From assembly GCF_014257025.1 (NCBI RefSeq), contig NZ_JACMSF010000012.1, positions 111,710 through 175,709 of the forward strand: a stretch of 64,000 nt of DNA, given 5' to 3'. Below the pieces are notes generated by a model that did no database searches, had not been told where the DNA came from, and saw only the letters and a program-made list of their open reading frames with translations. Numbering within the stretch: position 1 is the first letter of the stretch; every line of letters begins with the position of its first letter. The position numbers were made by a program, and so were the translations under genes. The stretch is from Streptomyces cupreus (GTDB lineage: Bacteria > Actinomycetota > Actinomycetes > Streptomycetales > Streptomycetaceae). Shown in pieces: positions 24,736-33,579 of this stretch.

Positions 24736-26025
24736 GTGAAGCCCACCATCTCGCTCCGCCGCCCGACCTGGGCGGGCCGCAACTACTCCCTGCTGACCGC
24801 GTCCGCGGTCGTGACCAACCTCGGCAGCCACGGCGCGCTGATCGCCGCCGCGTTCGCCGTGCTGGAGGCGGGCGGGGACGGCGGCGACGTGGGCCTGGTG
24901 GCGGCCGCCAGGACCCTGCCGCTGGTGCTGTTCCTGCTGATCGGCGGCGCCGTGGCGGACCGGCTGCCCCGGCACCAGGTGATGGTCGCGGCGAACGCCC
25001 TGAACTGTGTGTCGCAGGCCGCCTTCGCGGTGCTGGTGCTGACCGACGAGCCGCAACTGTGGCAGATGATGCTGCTGACCGCGCTCGGCGGCACCGGCCA
25101 CGCGTTCTTCTCCCCCGCGGCCGAGGGCATGCTGATGTCGTCGGTCAGCGGTGAGCAGGTGAGCCGCGCGTTCGCCGTCTTCCGGATGGCCATGCAGGGC
25201 GCGGCGGTGGGCGGCGCCGCGCTGGGCGGTGCGATGGTCGCCGCGATCGGGCCCGGCTGGGTGCTCGCGGCGGACGCCGCCGCCTTCGCCGTCGCCGGGT
25301 CGCTGCGTGCCCTCCTCGACGTCGGCCATATCGCGCCGCGCGCGCCGGGCGGCGGCCTGCTCACCGACCTCCGGGAGGGCTGGCGGGAGTTCACCGGTCG
25401 GCCGTGGCTGTGGGCGGTGGTCGTGCAGTTCTCGATCGCGAACGCGGTGGTCGGCGCGGCGGACGCGGTCTACGGCCCCCTTGTCGCCCGGGACCATCTG
25501 GGCGGCGCCGGACCCTGGGGCCTCGCCCTGGGCTTCTTCGGCGCGGGCACGGTCGCCGGCGCCCTGCTGATGACCCGCTGGAAGCCCCGCCGCCTCCTCC
25601 TCGCCGGCACCCTGTGCGTCTTCCCCCTGGCCCTGCCGTCCGCGGCGCTCGCGATCCCCACCTCGGCCGGTGTCCTGTGTGCCGTGATGTTCCTCACCGG
25701 CGTGACCCTGGAGGTGTTCGGCGTCAGCTGGATGACCGCGCTCCACCAGGAGATCCCGGAGGACAAGCTCTCCCGCGTCTCGGCCTACGACTGGTTCGGC
25801 TCGGTCGCCCTGGTCCCGCTGGCCACGGCTCTGGCGGGCCCGGCGGAGTCGGCGTTCGGGCGGACCTCGGCGCTGTGGGGCTGCGCCGTGCTGGTCGTCG
25901 TGGTCACGGCGGCGGTCCTGTGCGTACCGGACGTACGGAACCTGCGCCGCCGTACCAAACACGTGACCGCGGCCGCCGCACAGCCGTCAGCCGATGCTGA
26001 AAGCCCCGTCGGGGGGCTCGGGTGA
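24736..26025 (+). CDS. MFS exporter
   Basis: 429 residues, twelve predicted membrane helices. GGAVADRLPRHQVMV (about 70-85) is the MFS loop 2-3 motif and EIPEDKLSRVSAYDWFGSVA is typical of the DHA3/enterobactin-exporter-like branch. Likely drug or siderophore efflux. GTG 24736 lacks a clear Shine-Dalgarno. Its final 39 bases overlap the tail of the convergent spermidine-synthase-like gene. Confidence 0.87.
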   Translation: MKPTISLRRPTWAGRNYSLLTASAVVTNLGSHGALIAAAFAVLEAGGDGGDVGLVAAARTLPLVLFLLIGGAVADRLPRHQVMVAANALNCVSQAAFAVLVLTDEPQLWQMMLLTALGGTGHAFFSPAAEGMLMSSVSGEQVSRAFAVFRMAMQGAAVGGAALGGAMVAAIGPGWVLAADAAAFAVAGSLRALLDVGHIAPRAPGGGLLTDLREGWREFTGRPWLWAVVVQFSIANAVVGAADAVYGPLVARDHLGGAGPWGLALGFFGAGTVAGALLMTRWKPRRLLLAGTLCVFPLALPSAALAIPTSAGVLCAVMFLTGVTLEVFGVSWMTALHQEIPEDKLSRVSAYDWFGSVALVPLATALAGPAESAFGRTSALWGCAVLVVVVTAAVLCVPDVRNLRRRTKHVTAAAAQPSADAESPVGGLG

Positions 26026-26826
26026 CGGTACGGCGTCCTCGTCCCGCACCGGCCGCGCCCCGCCGATGAACTCCCGCAGGCCGGGCCCGTGTTCGACGCG
26101 GGCGGGAAAGGCGTCGGAGGCGGTGAGCCGGGTCAGGGCGGCGAGGTCGACGGGCCGGTGCGAGGCGACCAGCACGGCGTTGCCGAACCGCCGCCCCCGC
26201 AGCACCCCCGGCTCGGCGATCAACGCCAGCTCCTCGAACACGGCCGCGAAGGTGGCGAGTTGGGACCGCAGAAACGCGAAGGGCGCGGCATCGGCGAGGT
26301 TGGCGAGATAGACACCGGTACCGCGCAGCACACGCTCGGCCGCACGGGCGTAGGCGAGGGACGTCAGATGCGCCGGAACCCGTGACCCCCCGAAGACATC
26401 GGCGACCAGCACATCGACGGAGTCGGCGGGGGCCTCCTCGGTCCAGGCCCGGGCATCCGCCGCGTGCAGCGCGATCCCGTCGGGAACGGGCATATGCTCG
26501 ACGACCAGCTCCAACAGCCCCCGGTCCGCCTCGACGACGTCCTGCCGCGACCCCGGCCGGGTGGCGGCCACATACCGGGGCAACGTGAGCGCCCCACCGC
26601 CGAGATGCAGCACGTCCAACGCCAGCCCCGGCTCCCCGACGACATCCAGCACATGCCCGAGCCGCCGCGCGTACTCGAACTCCAGATGGGTCGGCTCATC
26701 CAGATCGACGTACGACTGCGGAGCCCCGTCGACGGTAAGCAGCCAGGCCCGCTCCCGGTCGACGTCGGGCATGAGCTTGGCGGTGCCGTGATCGACGGTG
26801 CGGCTCACGGGGACAGGTTCGGTCAC
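25987..26826 (-). CDS. Spermidine-synthase-like SAM-binding protein
   Basis: 279 residues, Rossmann methyltransferase-like fold. VLHLGGGALTLPRYVA (about 90-105) is the nucleotide-binding loop and DVVEADRGLLELV carries the acidic residue that would hold decarboxy-SAM or SAM ribose; ADVFGGSRVPAHLTS is the segment where spermidine synthases have their catalytic Asp. Streptomyces carries several such proteins and not all make polyamines, so activity is open. GTG start. Tail-to-tail overlap of 39 bp with the MFS gene. Confidence 0.78.
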   Translation of the reverse strand: MTEPVPVSRTVDHGTAKLMPDVDRERAWLLTVDGAPQSYVDLDEPTHLEFEYARRLGHVLDVVGEPGLALDVLHLGGGALTLPRYVAATRPGSRQDVVEADRGLLELVVEHMPVPDGIALHAADARAWTEEAPADSVDVLVADVFGGSRVPAHLTSLAYARAAERVLRGTGVYLANLADAAPFAFLRSQLATFAAVFEELALIAEPGVLRGRRFGNAVLVASHRPVDLAALTRLTASDAFPARVEHGPGLREFIGGARPVRDEDAVPSPEPPDGAFSIG

Positions 26827-26841
26827 ATCCCCATTGTGCGT

Positions 26842-26905
26842 GGCGGCAGGGGCGCGGGGCTGCGTCGATATGCGGCTCCGCAGCGTGGGCGCGACCAGCC
26901 ACAAC
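26842..26905 (-). repeat. Dispersed intergenic repeat, copy 2
   Basis: Read on the minus strand this matches copy 1 (3105-3175): TTGTGGCTGGTCGCGCCC, then GGAGCCGCATATCGACGCAG, then CCCCGCGCCCCTGCCG. It lies in the 112-bp gap between the tuf3 stop and the start of the spermidine-synthase-like gene, outside any coding sequence, as expected for such elements. Confidence 0.7.
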
Positions 26906-26938
26906 CGGTCGGCAGCGCCCACGCACAGCAGGCGGCAC

Positions 26939-28108
26939 TCACACCACGGCTGTCACGGTCCCCGCCCCCACAGTCCGCCCACCCTCACGAATGGCGAATC
27001 CAAGCCCCGGCTCCAGCGGCACCTCACGCCCCAGCTCAACAGTCATCGTGACCGTCTCCCCAGGCCGCGCCACCGCCACCTCCCCGAGGTCGATGTCCCC
27101 GACCACATCCGCGGTACGGATGTAGAACTGCGGCCGATAACCGGTCGTGACGGGCGTCGTGCGGCCACCCTCCCGCGCCGACAGCACGTAGACCTGCGCC
27201 GTGAAGCGCCGCCGCGGCACCACACTCCCCGGCGCCGCGACGACATGCCCGCGCCGGACGGCGTCCCGGGGAACCCCCCGCAGCAGCAGCGCCACGTTGT
27301 CCCCGGCCTGCGCCTCCTCCATCGGCTTGCCGAAGGTCTCGACGCCGGTGACGACGGTCTCGACACCGGCCCCGAGCACTTCGACCCGGTCTCCGACGCG
27401 AACGGTGCCCCGCTCGACGGCGCCCGTGACGACCGTGCCGCGACCGGTGATGGTCAGCACGTTCTCGACCGGCAACAGGAAGGGCGCGTCCACATACCGC
27501 TCCGGCATCGGAACGTAGGTGTCCACCGCGTCCAGCAGCGCCTCGATGGACGCCGTCCACTTCGGGTCCCCCTCCAGGGCGCGGAGTCCGGAGACCCGTA
27601 CGACGGGCGCGGTGTCGCCGCCGTAGCCGTGCTCGGTGAGCAGGTCGCGGACCTCCAGCTCGACCAGCTCCACGAGTTCCTCGTCCGCCGCGTCCGCCTT
27701 GTTCAGCGCGACGACCACATGGTCGACCCCCACCTGCCGGGCGAGCAGCACGTGTTCGGCCGTCTGCGGCATGATCCCGTCGAGCGCGGAGACGACAAGG
27801 ATGGCCCCGTCGAGCTGCGCGGCGCCGGTGACCATGTTCTTGACGTAGTCGGCGTGGCCCGGCATGTCGATGTGGGCGTAGTGCCGGGTGTCGGTCTCGT
27901 ACTCGACGTGCGCGATGTTGATGGTGATCCCGCGCGCGGCCTCCTCCGGCGCCCGGTCGATGCGGTCGAACGGAACGAAGGTGCCGGAGCCGCGCTCGGC
28001 GAGGACCTTGGTGATGGCGGCGGTCAGGGTGGTCTTGCCGTGGTCGACATGGCCCATCGTGCCGATGTTGAGATGCGGTTTGGTGCGGACGTAAGCCGTC
28101 TTGGACAT
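26939..28108 (-). CDS. tuf3: Elongation factor Tu, divergent third copy (EF-Tu3)
   Basis: 389 residues. All GTPase motifs are present: GHVDHGKT (about 19-26), [22 protein letters not shown] and SGLRALEG; domains 2 and 3 follow ([41 protein letters not shown]). It delivers aminoacyl-tRNA to the ribosome. It departs from normal EF-Tu: DCPG is DMPG, several conserved Lys are lost and the whole chain contains no cysteine. It stands alone, not with rpsL/fusA, as S. coelicolor tuf3 does; that gene is known to be weakly expressed and stringent-induced. ATG 28108 has GAGG seven bases ahead. Confidence 0.9.
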   Translation of the reverse strand: MSKTAYVRTKPHLNIGTMGHVDHGKTTLTAAITKVLAERGSGTFVPFDRIDRAPEEAARGITINIAHVEYETDTRHYAHIDMPGHADYVKNMVTGAAQLDGAILVVSALDGIMPQTAEHVLLARQVGVDHVVVALNKADAADEELVELVELEVRDLLTEHGYGGDTAPVVRVSGLRALEGDPKWTASIEALLDAVDTYVPMPERYVDAPFLLPVENVLTITGRGTVVTGAVERGTVRVGDRVEVLGAGVETVVTGVETFGKPMEEAQAGDNVALLLRGVPRDAVRRGHVVAAPGSVVPRRRFTAQVYVLSAREGGRTTPVTTGYRPQFYIRTADVVGDIDLGEVAVARPGETVTMTVELGREVPLEPGLGFAIREGGRTVGAGTVTAVV

Positions 28109-28348
28109 GGCGGTACCTCGAAGCGTCGGAAGTGGCGGTGGGACCCCGTGGACTGGCCGACCCTCCCCCTGCGGGGTCCGCCGGACGATCCGGAGAGGGT
28201 CAGCTTCGGGCGCCGTCGACTGCGGCGAGGATGACGAGGACGGCAGCCTTCGGGGCATCCGCGACCGCGGATGCTGCGAGGAGGAAGGCGTGCCGGAACA
28301 TGACGTCGATCATCGTCGACGCGATGTCCGACGTCGAATGGTTTTCGG
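28109..28348 (-). promoter_or_regulatory. Structured leader/promoter region of tuf3
   Basis: No gene I trust lies here. A near-palindrome GCATCCGCG-ac-CGCGGATGC occupies 28255-28274. Closer to tuf3, GGACCCCG (28141-28148) can pair with CGGGGTCC (28172-28179), while GACCCTC (28159-28165) can pair with GAGGGTC (28195-28201). The two pairings interleave, so they are mutually exclusive or form a pseudoknot. A 61-codon minus-strand frame (28200-28385) crosses the region but has no family match or ribosome site I trust. Confidence 0.4.
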
Positions 28349-28382
28349 CGGTACGGGACTTCAGGCGGTTCGGGACTTCAGG
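28349..28382. repeat. 17-bp tandem duplication across a stop codon
   Basis: CGGTACGGGACTTCAGG (28349-28365) is followed directly by CGGTTCGGGACTTCAGG (28366-28382), one mismatch in 17. The second copy contains the stop codon and last bases of the AlkD-like gene. Confidence 0.75.
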
Positions 28383-29112
28383 CACCGATGTTCTTCAGCG
28401 CCTCCCGCACCGACAGCGGCGCGAAGCGTCCCTTCTCGCGCGCGAGGAAGTCCCGTACGGCGTCCGGGTCGGTCTTGGCGTACTCGCGCAGCGCCCAGCC
28501 GATGGCCTTGCGGACGAAGAAGTCGGGGTGTCCCGACTGGCGCAGGCAGTAGGCGAAGAGGCGTTCGGTGTCGGTGCGTTCCTTGTAGCGCAGTTGGTGG
28601 AGCAGGGCGGTGCGGACGATCCAGAGGTCGCCGTCCGTGCTCCAGGCGTCCATGTCGGCGGTGAGCTCGGGGTCGGCGGCGACGAGTGCGCCGACGACAT
28701 GGGCGGCGAGCAGGTCGACGGTGTCCCACCAGGAGGCGGTGGAGACGAGGTGCCGGGTCACGGGCAGGAAGGCGGAGGAGCAGCGTCCGGCATGGCGGCG
28801 CAGATAGTCCACGGCGAAGTACTGGTACTCGCGCTCGGGCAGCCGCCAGCAGCGCAGGGCGACGGCGGTGCAGTCGGCCTCGTCGGGGCGGGGCGTGCCC
28901 GCCAGGACCGTGCGGGACAGGGCGCGGCGTACGGGGGTGGTGAGGCCGAGGAAGGGGGCCGCGTCCTTCATGTACGCCCGCATGGGACCGGCACGTTCCG
29001 GATCGGCCGCGGCGCCGTAGGCGGCGGTGAGCCGTTCCAGCAGGGTGTCGGCGAGGACGCTGTCGGGGACGTCCAGGGTTCTCGCGCCGGTCACGCTCAT
29101 GAGACGAACCAT
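28378..29112 (-). CDS. DNA alkylation repair protein (AlkD/HEAT type)
   Basis: About 244 residues, all-helical. PFLGLTTPVRRALSR, EREYQYFAVDYLRRH, WWDTVDLLAAHVVG and PDFFVRKAIGWALREYAKTD are the conserved AlkD segments, the last including the Arg and Asp that contact damaged DNA. AlkD excises bulky N3/N7-alkylpurines without base flipping. ATG at 29112 or 29100; neither has a clear site. Divergent from the TVP38 gene. Confidence 0.87.
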   Translation of the reverse strand: MVRLMSVTGARTLDVPDSVLADTLLERLTAAYGAAADPERAGPMRAYMKDAAPFLGLTTPVRRALSRTVLAGTPRPDEADCTAVALRCWRLPEREYQYFAVDYLRRHAGRCSSAFLPVTRHLVSTASWWDTVDLLAAHVVGALVAADPELTADMDAWSTDGDLWIVRTALLHQLRYKERTDTERLFAYCLRQSGHPDFFVRKAIGWALREYAKTDPDAVRDFLAREKGRFAPLSVREALKNIGA

Positions 29113-29149
29113 ACGGCGATCACACATATTTGTCGGTTAGTGTCACCGG

Positions 29150-29899
29150 ATGCTCGACGCCACTCCCCGGGCCACCGCTCCGGAGCTCGCCGTCGCCGCA
29201 GCGGCGCCCGTGCCCATGCCTGTGAGCTTCGCCGCGCGCTGTACGAGAGCGCTGCTCTCGCCGTGGTCGCGGCTGTCCCTGCTGATCGCCCTGCTCGCCT
29301 CGGCCGCCGTCGCCGTGCTGCTCTTCGAACCGCAGCGGCTGCTGGCGGACGGCTGGCCCCCGCAGGTGAGCGGTGCCGCGGCGACGATGGTGTTCGCGGT
29401 GGCGTACGGGCTGTGCACGGTGGCGTTCGTGCCGCGGCCGCTGCTCAACCTCGGGGCGGGCGCGCTCTTCGGCTCCCAGCTGGGTCTCGCCGCCGCCCTG
29501 GCGGGGACGGTGCTCGGGGCGGGGCTCGCCTTCGGGCTGGGCCGGATCCTCGGTCAGGAGGCTCTGCGTCCGCTGTTGCGGGGACGCTGGCTTAAGGCGG
29601 TGGACGGGCAGTTCTCCCGGCACGGCTTCCGCTCGATGCTGGCGGTGCGGCTGTTCCCCGGGGTGCCGTTCTGGGCGGCGAACTACTGCGCCGCCGTCTC
29701 CCGAATGGGCTATGTGCCGTTCCTGCTGGCGACGGCGCTCGGCTCGATTCCGAACACCGCCGCCTACGTCGTGGCCGGCGCCCGCGCCTCGGCGCCGACG
29801 TCGCCGGCCTTCCTGATCGCGCTGGCCTGTATCGCCGTACCCGCGCTCGCGGGCGTGGTGGTGGCCTGGCGCAAGCGCCACCACCTGCGCGGCCGTTGA
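29150..29899 (+). CDS. TVP38/TMEM64 (VTT-domain) membrane protein
   Basis: 249 residues. After an N-terminal helix (about 40-60), the VTT domain shows VAFVPRPLLNLGAGALFG, AGTVLGAGLAFGLGRILG, GFRSMLAVRLFPGVPFWAAN and TALGSIPNTAAYVVAG. It is a distant relative of DedA, thought to move lipids or keep membrane homeostasis. ATG 29150. Convergent with the thiolase gene, 4 bp apart. Confidence 0.87.
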   Translation: MLDATPRATAPELAVAAAAPVPMPVSFAARCTRALLSPWSRLSLLIALLASAAVAVLLFEPQRLLADGWPPQVSGAAATMVFAVAYGLCTVAFVPRPLLNLGAGALFGSQLGLAAALAGTVLGAGLAFGLGRILGQEALRPLLRGRWLKAVDGQFSRHGFRSMLAVRLFPGVPFWAANYCAAVSRMGYVPFLLATALGSIPNTAAYVVAGARASAPTSPAFLIALACIAVPALAGVVVAWRKRHHLRGR

Positions 29900-29903
29900 G
29901 GGG

Positions 29904-31073
29904 TTACACCGCTTCCAGGATCATCGCGTTGGCCAGACCGCCCGCCTCGCACATCGTCTGCAGTCCGTAGCGGGCGCCGCGCTCGCGCATCGCGTGGACC
30001 AGGGTGGTCGTCAGGCGGGTGCCGCTGGCGCCGAGGGGGTGGCCGAGGGCGATGGCGCCGCCGTGCACATTGACCTTGGCGAGGTCGGCGCCGGTCTCCT
30101 GCCGCCAGGCCAGGACCACGCTGGAGAAGGCCTCGTTGACCTCGAACAGGTCGATGTCGTCGAGCCGGAGCGAGGCCCTGCGCAGCACCTTCTCCGTGGC
30201 CGGGACGACTCCGGTGAGCATCAGCAGCGGGTCGGAGCCGGTGACGGCGAAGCTGTGCAGCCGGGCCAGCGGGCGCAGGCCGAGCCGGGCCGCGGTCTCG
30301 CTGGAGGTGATGAGCACGGCCGAGGCGCCGTCGTTGACGGGGCTGGCGTTGCCCGCGGTGACGTTCCACTCGATCTGCGGGAAGCGCTCGGCGAAGGCCG
30401 GGTCGTGGTAGGCGGGCTTCAGTCCGGCCAGGATCTCGGTGGTGCTGTTCGGCCGTACGCACTCGTCGCGGGCGACGCCGTCCAGGGGCGCGACCTCGGC
30501 CTCGAAGAGGCCCTTGGCCCAGGCCTCGGCCGCCTTGTGGTGGGAGGAGACCGCGAAGGCGTCCATCTGGTCCCGGGTGATCGACCACTTGGCGGCGATG
30601 AGCTCGGCGCTGATGCCCTGCGGGACCAGGCCCTCGGGGTAGCGCTCGGCGACGCCGGGGCCGAAGGGATCCTTGCCGGGCGGCACGTTGGACCACATCG
30701 GGACCCGGCTCATGGACTCCACCCCGCAGGCCACCACCAGGTCGTAGGCGCCCGCGATGACGCCCTGCGCGGCGAAGTGCACGGCCTGCTGGGAGGAGCC
30801 GCACTGGCGGTCCACTGTGGTCGCCGGCACCGACTCGGGGAAGCCGGCCGACAGGGCTGCGTAGCGGGTGGTGTTCATGGCCTGTTCGCCGACCTGGTCG
30901 ACGGTGCCGCCGATGACGTCGTCGATCAGCGCCGGGTCGACGCCGGAGCGCTCGACAAGGGTGCGCAGGGTGTGGGCGAGGAGTTCAACGGGGTGGACGT
31001 GGGCGAGGGCGCCGCCCGGCTTGCCCTTGCCCATAGGTGTGCGTACGGCTTCGACGATCACTGCGTCACGCAT
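29904..31073 (-). CDS. Thiolase (acetyl-CoA acetyltransferase family)
   Basis: 389 residues, full length. The acyl-accepting Cys is in DRQCGSSQQA (about residue 90), NEAFSSVVLAW and NVHGGAIALGHPLGASG hold the Asn/His, and CEAGGLANAMIL the second Cys. Degradative thiolase (FadA-like) is more likely than biosynthetic given VRTPMGK and the family pattern. ATG 31073 is backed by GGAGG eight bases upstream. Divergent from an HxlR regulator, with direct repeats in the shared gap. Confidence 0.9.
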   Translation of the reverse strand: MRDAVIVEAVRTPMGKGKPGGALAHVHPVELLAHTLRTLVERSGVDPALIDDVIGGTVDQVGEQAMNTTRYAALSAGFPESVPATTVDRQCGSSQQAVHFAAQGVIAGAYDLVVACGVESMSRVPMWSNVPPGKDPFGPGVAERYPEGLVPQGISAELIAAKWSITRDQMDAFAVSSHHKAAEAWAKGLFEAEVAPLDGVARDECVRPNSTTEILAGLKPAYHDPAFAERFPQIEWNVTAGNASPVNDGASAVLITSSETAARLGLRPLARLHSFAVTGSDPLLMLTGVVPATEKVLRRASLRLDDIDLFEVNEAFSSVVLAWRQETGADLAKVNVHGGAIALGHPLGASGTRLTTTLVHAMRERGARYGLQTMCEAGGLANAMILEAV

Positions 31074-31103
31074 GGTGCGGGCCTCCACAGCTACCGGTCA
31101 GTA

Positions 31104-31149
31104 GGAAATCCAAACTCACCATAGCCCGGAGAGTTGGAAAATCAAACCC
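31104..31149. promoter_or_regulatory. Direct repeats between thiolase and HxlR genes
   Basis: GGAAATCCAAACTC (31104-31117) and GGAAAATCAAACCC (31136-31149) agree at 11 of 14 positions with a 32-bp period, three helical turns. They lie in a markedly AT-richer 94-bp gap and are likely HxlR binding sites for both promoters. Confidence 0.5.
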
Positions 31150-31167
31150 TCCCCTAGACTTGGCGTC

Positions 31168-31641
31168 ATGCCCGCCCCCAAGGACCCGCGCCCCTGTTCC
31201 ATCGCCGACGCCCTGGCGCTGGTCGGCGAGAAGTACTCCCTGCTCGTCCTGCGGGAGGTGTGTCTCGGCAACGGCCGCTTCGACCAGCTGGTGCGCAACA
31301 TCGGCGCCCCGCGCGACATCCTGGCCACCCGGCTGCGCCGCCTCGTGGACGCCGGGATCCTGACCAAGCGTGCCTACAGCGAGCGGCCGCAGCGCTTCGA
31401 GTACCGGCCCACCCGGGCGGGCCTGGAACTGGAGCCGGTCCTGATGACCCTCATGGCGTGGGGTGACCGTCATCTGCGCGGGGACGAGAACCGGCCGATG
31501 GTGATCGAGCACGTCTGCGGCAACGAGCTGGTCCCGGTCGTCACCTGCTCGGTCTGCAGAGACGAGGTGCGCCACGAGGACCTCAGCGCACATCCGCAGG
31601 CCAAGGGCTGGACGGTGGCGGGACCGACAACGGCGGCCTGA
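31168..31641 (+). CDS. HxlR-family regulator
   Basis: 157 residues. The HxlR winged HTH is seen in CSIADALALVGEKYSLLVLR, GRFDQLVRNIGAPRDILA and RLRRLVDAGILTKRAY (about 10-70). A C-terminal part has HVCGNELVPVVTCSVCRDEV, with three Cys and a His that could bind a metal such as zinc, an addition not found in minimal HxlR proteins. It likely regulates the divergent thiolase. Confidence 0.88.
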   Translation: MPAPKDPRPCSIADALALVGEKYSLLVLREVCLGNGRFDQLVRNIGAPRDILATRLRRLVDAGILTKRAYSERPQRFEYRPTRAGLELEPVLMTLMAWGDRHLRGDENRPMVIEHVCGNELVPVVTCSVCRDEVRHEDLSAHPQAKGWTVAGPTTAA

Positions 31642-31653
31642 CCCCACGCCGGG

Positions 31654-32445
31654 TCACGCGCGCGCGTGGCAGAACGCGCGCACCGCCCGCGTGAAGCCCT
31701 CCGGGTCCTCCAGATTGCTCATGTGCCCCGCCCCGGGCAGCAGGACCAGCTCGGCGTCCGCGATCGCCGCCGCGAAGTCCCGGGCCACGCCCAGCGGCGA
31801 CCGTACGTCGGCCTCGCCCCACAGGAGCAGGGTCGGCACCGCGATACGGGGCAGCACCTCACGGAGGTCGGCCTCGGCCATCAGGTAGAGCTGCGCCGCC
31901 ATGGCTACCGGGCGCACCTCGCGCTGCATCGCGTCGAACAGGGCCGCGTACTCGGCGGGCGGACCGCCTCTCGCGAACAGCCCCGGCAGCGTCGGATCGA
32001 ACTGCGGCGCCGCGAGCATCCGCTCGGCGCCCACCACCCGCGCGGCCACCTCGTCGGCCGGCAGCGAGCCCTTCCAGCCCGCGTAGGTGTCGACCAGGAT
32101 CAGCGTCCTGACCAGCTCCGGGCGCTGCCGGTACAGCTCCAGCACGACGGTGCCGCCCCAGGAGAGCCCGGCGACATGGGCCGGGCCTAGCTCCAGATCC
32201 TCGATGACGGAGGCGAGGGCGCGGGCGTAGTCGGCGAGGCCGAACCCGGCGGGCACGTCCGACGACCGGCCGGCGCCCGGCTCGTCCCAGGCGACCACCG
32301 TGAAGTCGTCGGCCAGCGCCTCGATCTGCGGCTGCCACATCCGGCCGTCCAGACCGGCCCCGTGCACCAGGACCAGGGGCGGGCCGGGGGCGTCCCCCAC
32401 GCGCGCGTAGACGACGTCGACCCCGCTGAGCCGCACGGTTGCCAT
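31654..32445 (-). CDS. Alpha/beta hydrolase
   Basis: 263 residues. LVLVHGAGLDGRMW is the oxyanion-hole loop, GLSWGG the nucleophile elbow (Ser near 95), GEADVRSP holds the acid and GAGHMSNLEDP the catalytic His. Substrate not deducible; the size fits 3-oxoadipate enol-lactonase-like or esterase members. ATG start at 32443-32445. Confidence 0.87.
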   Translation of the reverse strand: MATVRLSGVDVVYARVGDAPGPPLVLVHGAGLDGRMWQPQIEALADDFTVVAWDEPGAGRSSDVPAGFGLADYARALASVIEDLELGPAHVAGLSWGGTVVLELYRQRPELVRTLILVDTYAGWKGSLPADEVAARVVGAERMLAAPQFDPTLPGLFARGGPPAEYAALFDAMQREVRPVAMAAQLYLMAEADLREVLPRIAVPTLLLWGEADVRSPLGVARDFAAAIADAELVLLPGAGHMSNLEDPEGFTRAVRAFCHARA

Positions 32446-32613
32446 GAATCCAGGCTAGCCATGGGCGGGGGCGGGCGCTCGGTGCCAAACCCCTGTGCCA
32501 TGGCCGTCGTCGAGGGGCGCTACGCTGCCCCTCGACCACTGTGATCACCGTGCCTCCGCGGCGCGGTGATCCCTTCGCGCCTACAGCCATCAGCACTTGG
32601 ACGTCGTACCTAC

Positions 32614-33489
32614 ATGACCTGGTTTGAATCCCTCATCCTCGGACTCGTCCAGGGGCTGACCGAGTTCCTCCCCGTGTCCTCCAGCGCGCATCTGCGGCTG
32701 ACCGCTGCGTTCTCCGGCTGGGAGGACCCGGGCGCGGCCTTCACCGCGATCACCCAGATCGGCACGGAAGCGGCCGTGCTGATCTACTTCCGCAAGGACA
32801 TCGGGCGGATCATCCTGGCGTGGTCCAAATCGCTCACCAACAAGGCGATGCGCCGCGACCACGACGCCCAGATGGGCTGGCTGGTGATCGTCGGCTCGAT
32901 CCCGATCGGTGTCCTGGGTGTGACGCTGAAGGACCAGATCGAGGGCCCCTTCCGCGATCTGCGCATCACCGCGACGATGCTGATCGTCGTCGGCGTCATC
33001 ATCGGCATCGCCGACCGCCTGGCGGCGCGCGACGAGAGCGGTGGCCGGCACCGTGCGGCCAAGCAGCGCAAGGAACTTCAGGACCTGGGCGTCCGTGACG
33101 GCCTGATCTTCGGCCTCTGCCAGTCCGCGGCCCTGGTCCCGGGCGTCTCCCGCTCCGGCGCCACGATCAGCGGCGGCCTGTTCATGGGCTACACCCGCGA
33201 GGCGGCGGCCCGTTACTCCTTCCTCCTCGCGATCCCCGCGGTCCTCGCCTCCGGCCTGTTCGAACTCAAGGACGCGATGGATGGCGGCCACGTCGCCTGG
33301 GGTCCGACGGCCTTCGCGACGGTGATCGCCTTCGTGACCGGATACGCCGTCATCGCGTGGTTCATGAAGTTCATCTCGACCAAGAGCTTCATGCCGTTCG
33401 TCTGGTACCGCATCGCGCTCGGCATCCTGATCATCGTGCTCGTGGCCACGGGTGCGCTGAGCCCTGACGCGGGCGAGTCCGCGCACTGA
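32614..33489 (+). CDS. uppP: Undecaprenyl-diphosphatase (UppP/BacA)
   Basis: 291 residues with about eight membrane helices. LVQGLTEFLPVSSSAHL (residues 11-27) and LVPGVSRSGATISGGLFMGY are the two active-site motifs with the essential Glu, Ser, His and Arg. It removes one phosphate from undecaprenyl diphosphate to recycle the lipid carrier for peptidoglycan. ATG 32614 chosen because the family begins MxWxxxLxLGxVQG; the frame's earlier starts are unconserved. Confidence 0.94.
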   Translation: MTWFESLILGLVQGLTEFLPVSSSAHLRLTAAFSGWEDPGAAFTAITQIGTEAAVLIYFRKDIGRIILAWSKSLTNKAMRRDHDAQMGWLVIVGSIPIGVLGVTLKDQIEGPFRDLRITATMLIVVGVIIGIADRLAARDESGGRHRAAKQRKELQDLGVRDGLIFGLCQSAALVPGVSRSGATISGGLFMGYTREAAARYSFLLAIPAVLASGLFELKDAMDGGHVAWGPTAFATVIAFVTGYAVIAWFMKFISTKSFMPFVWYRIALGILIIVLVATGALSPDAGESAH

Positions 33490-33579
33490 CGACGGCCCGG
33501 AATTTCCGTGACCCATCACATAAGGGATGCGTAGCCGTTCGGTAGCGCAGTGTCAGTTCTTGCCCCTAGGCTTGGCGGC

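Noticed and set aside
28200..28385. A 61-codon minus-strand frame ahead of tuf3
   Set aside because: No ribosome site or family; overlaps palindromes and the tandem duplication. Kept only as a remark in the leader entry.
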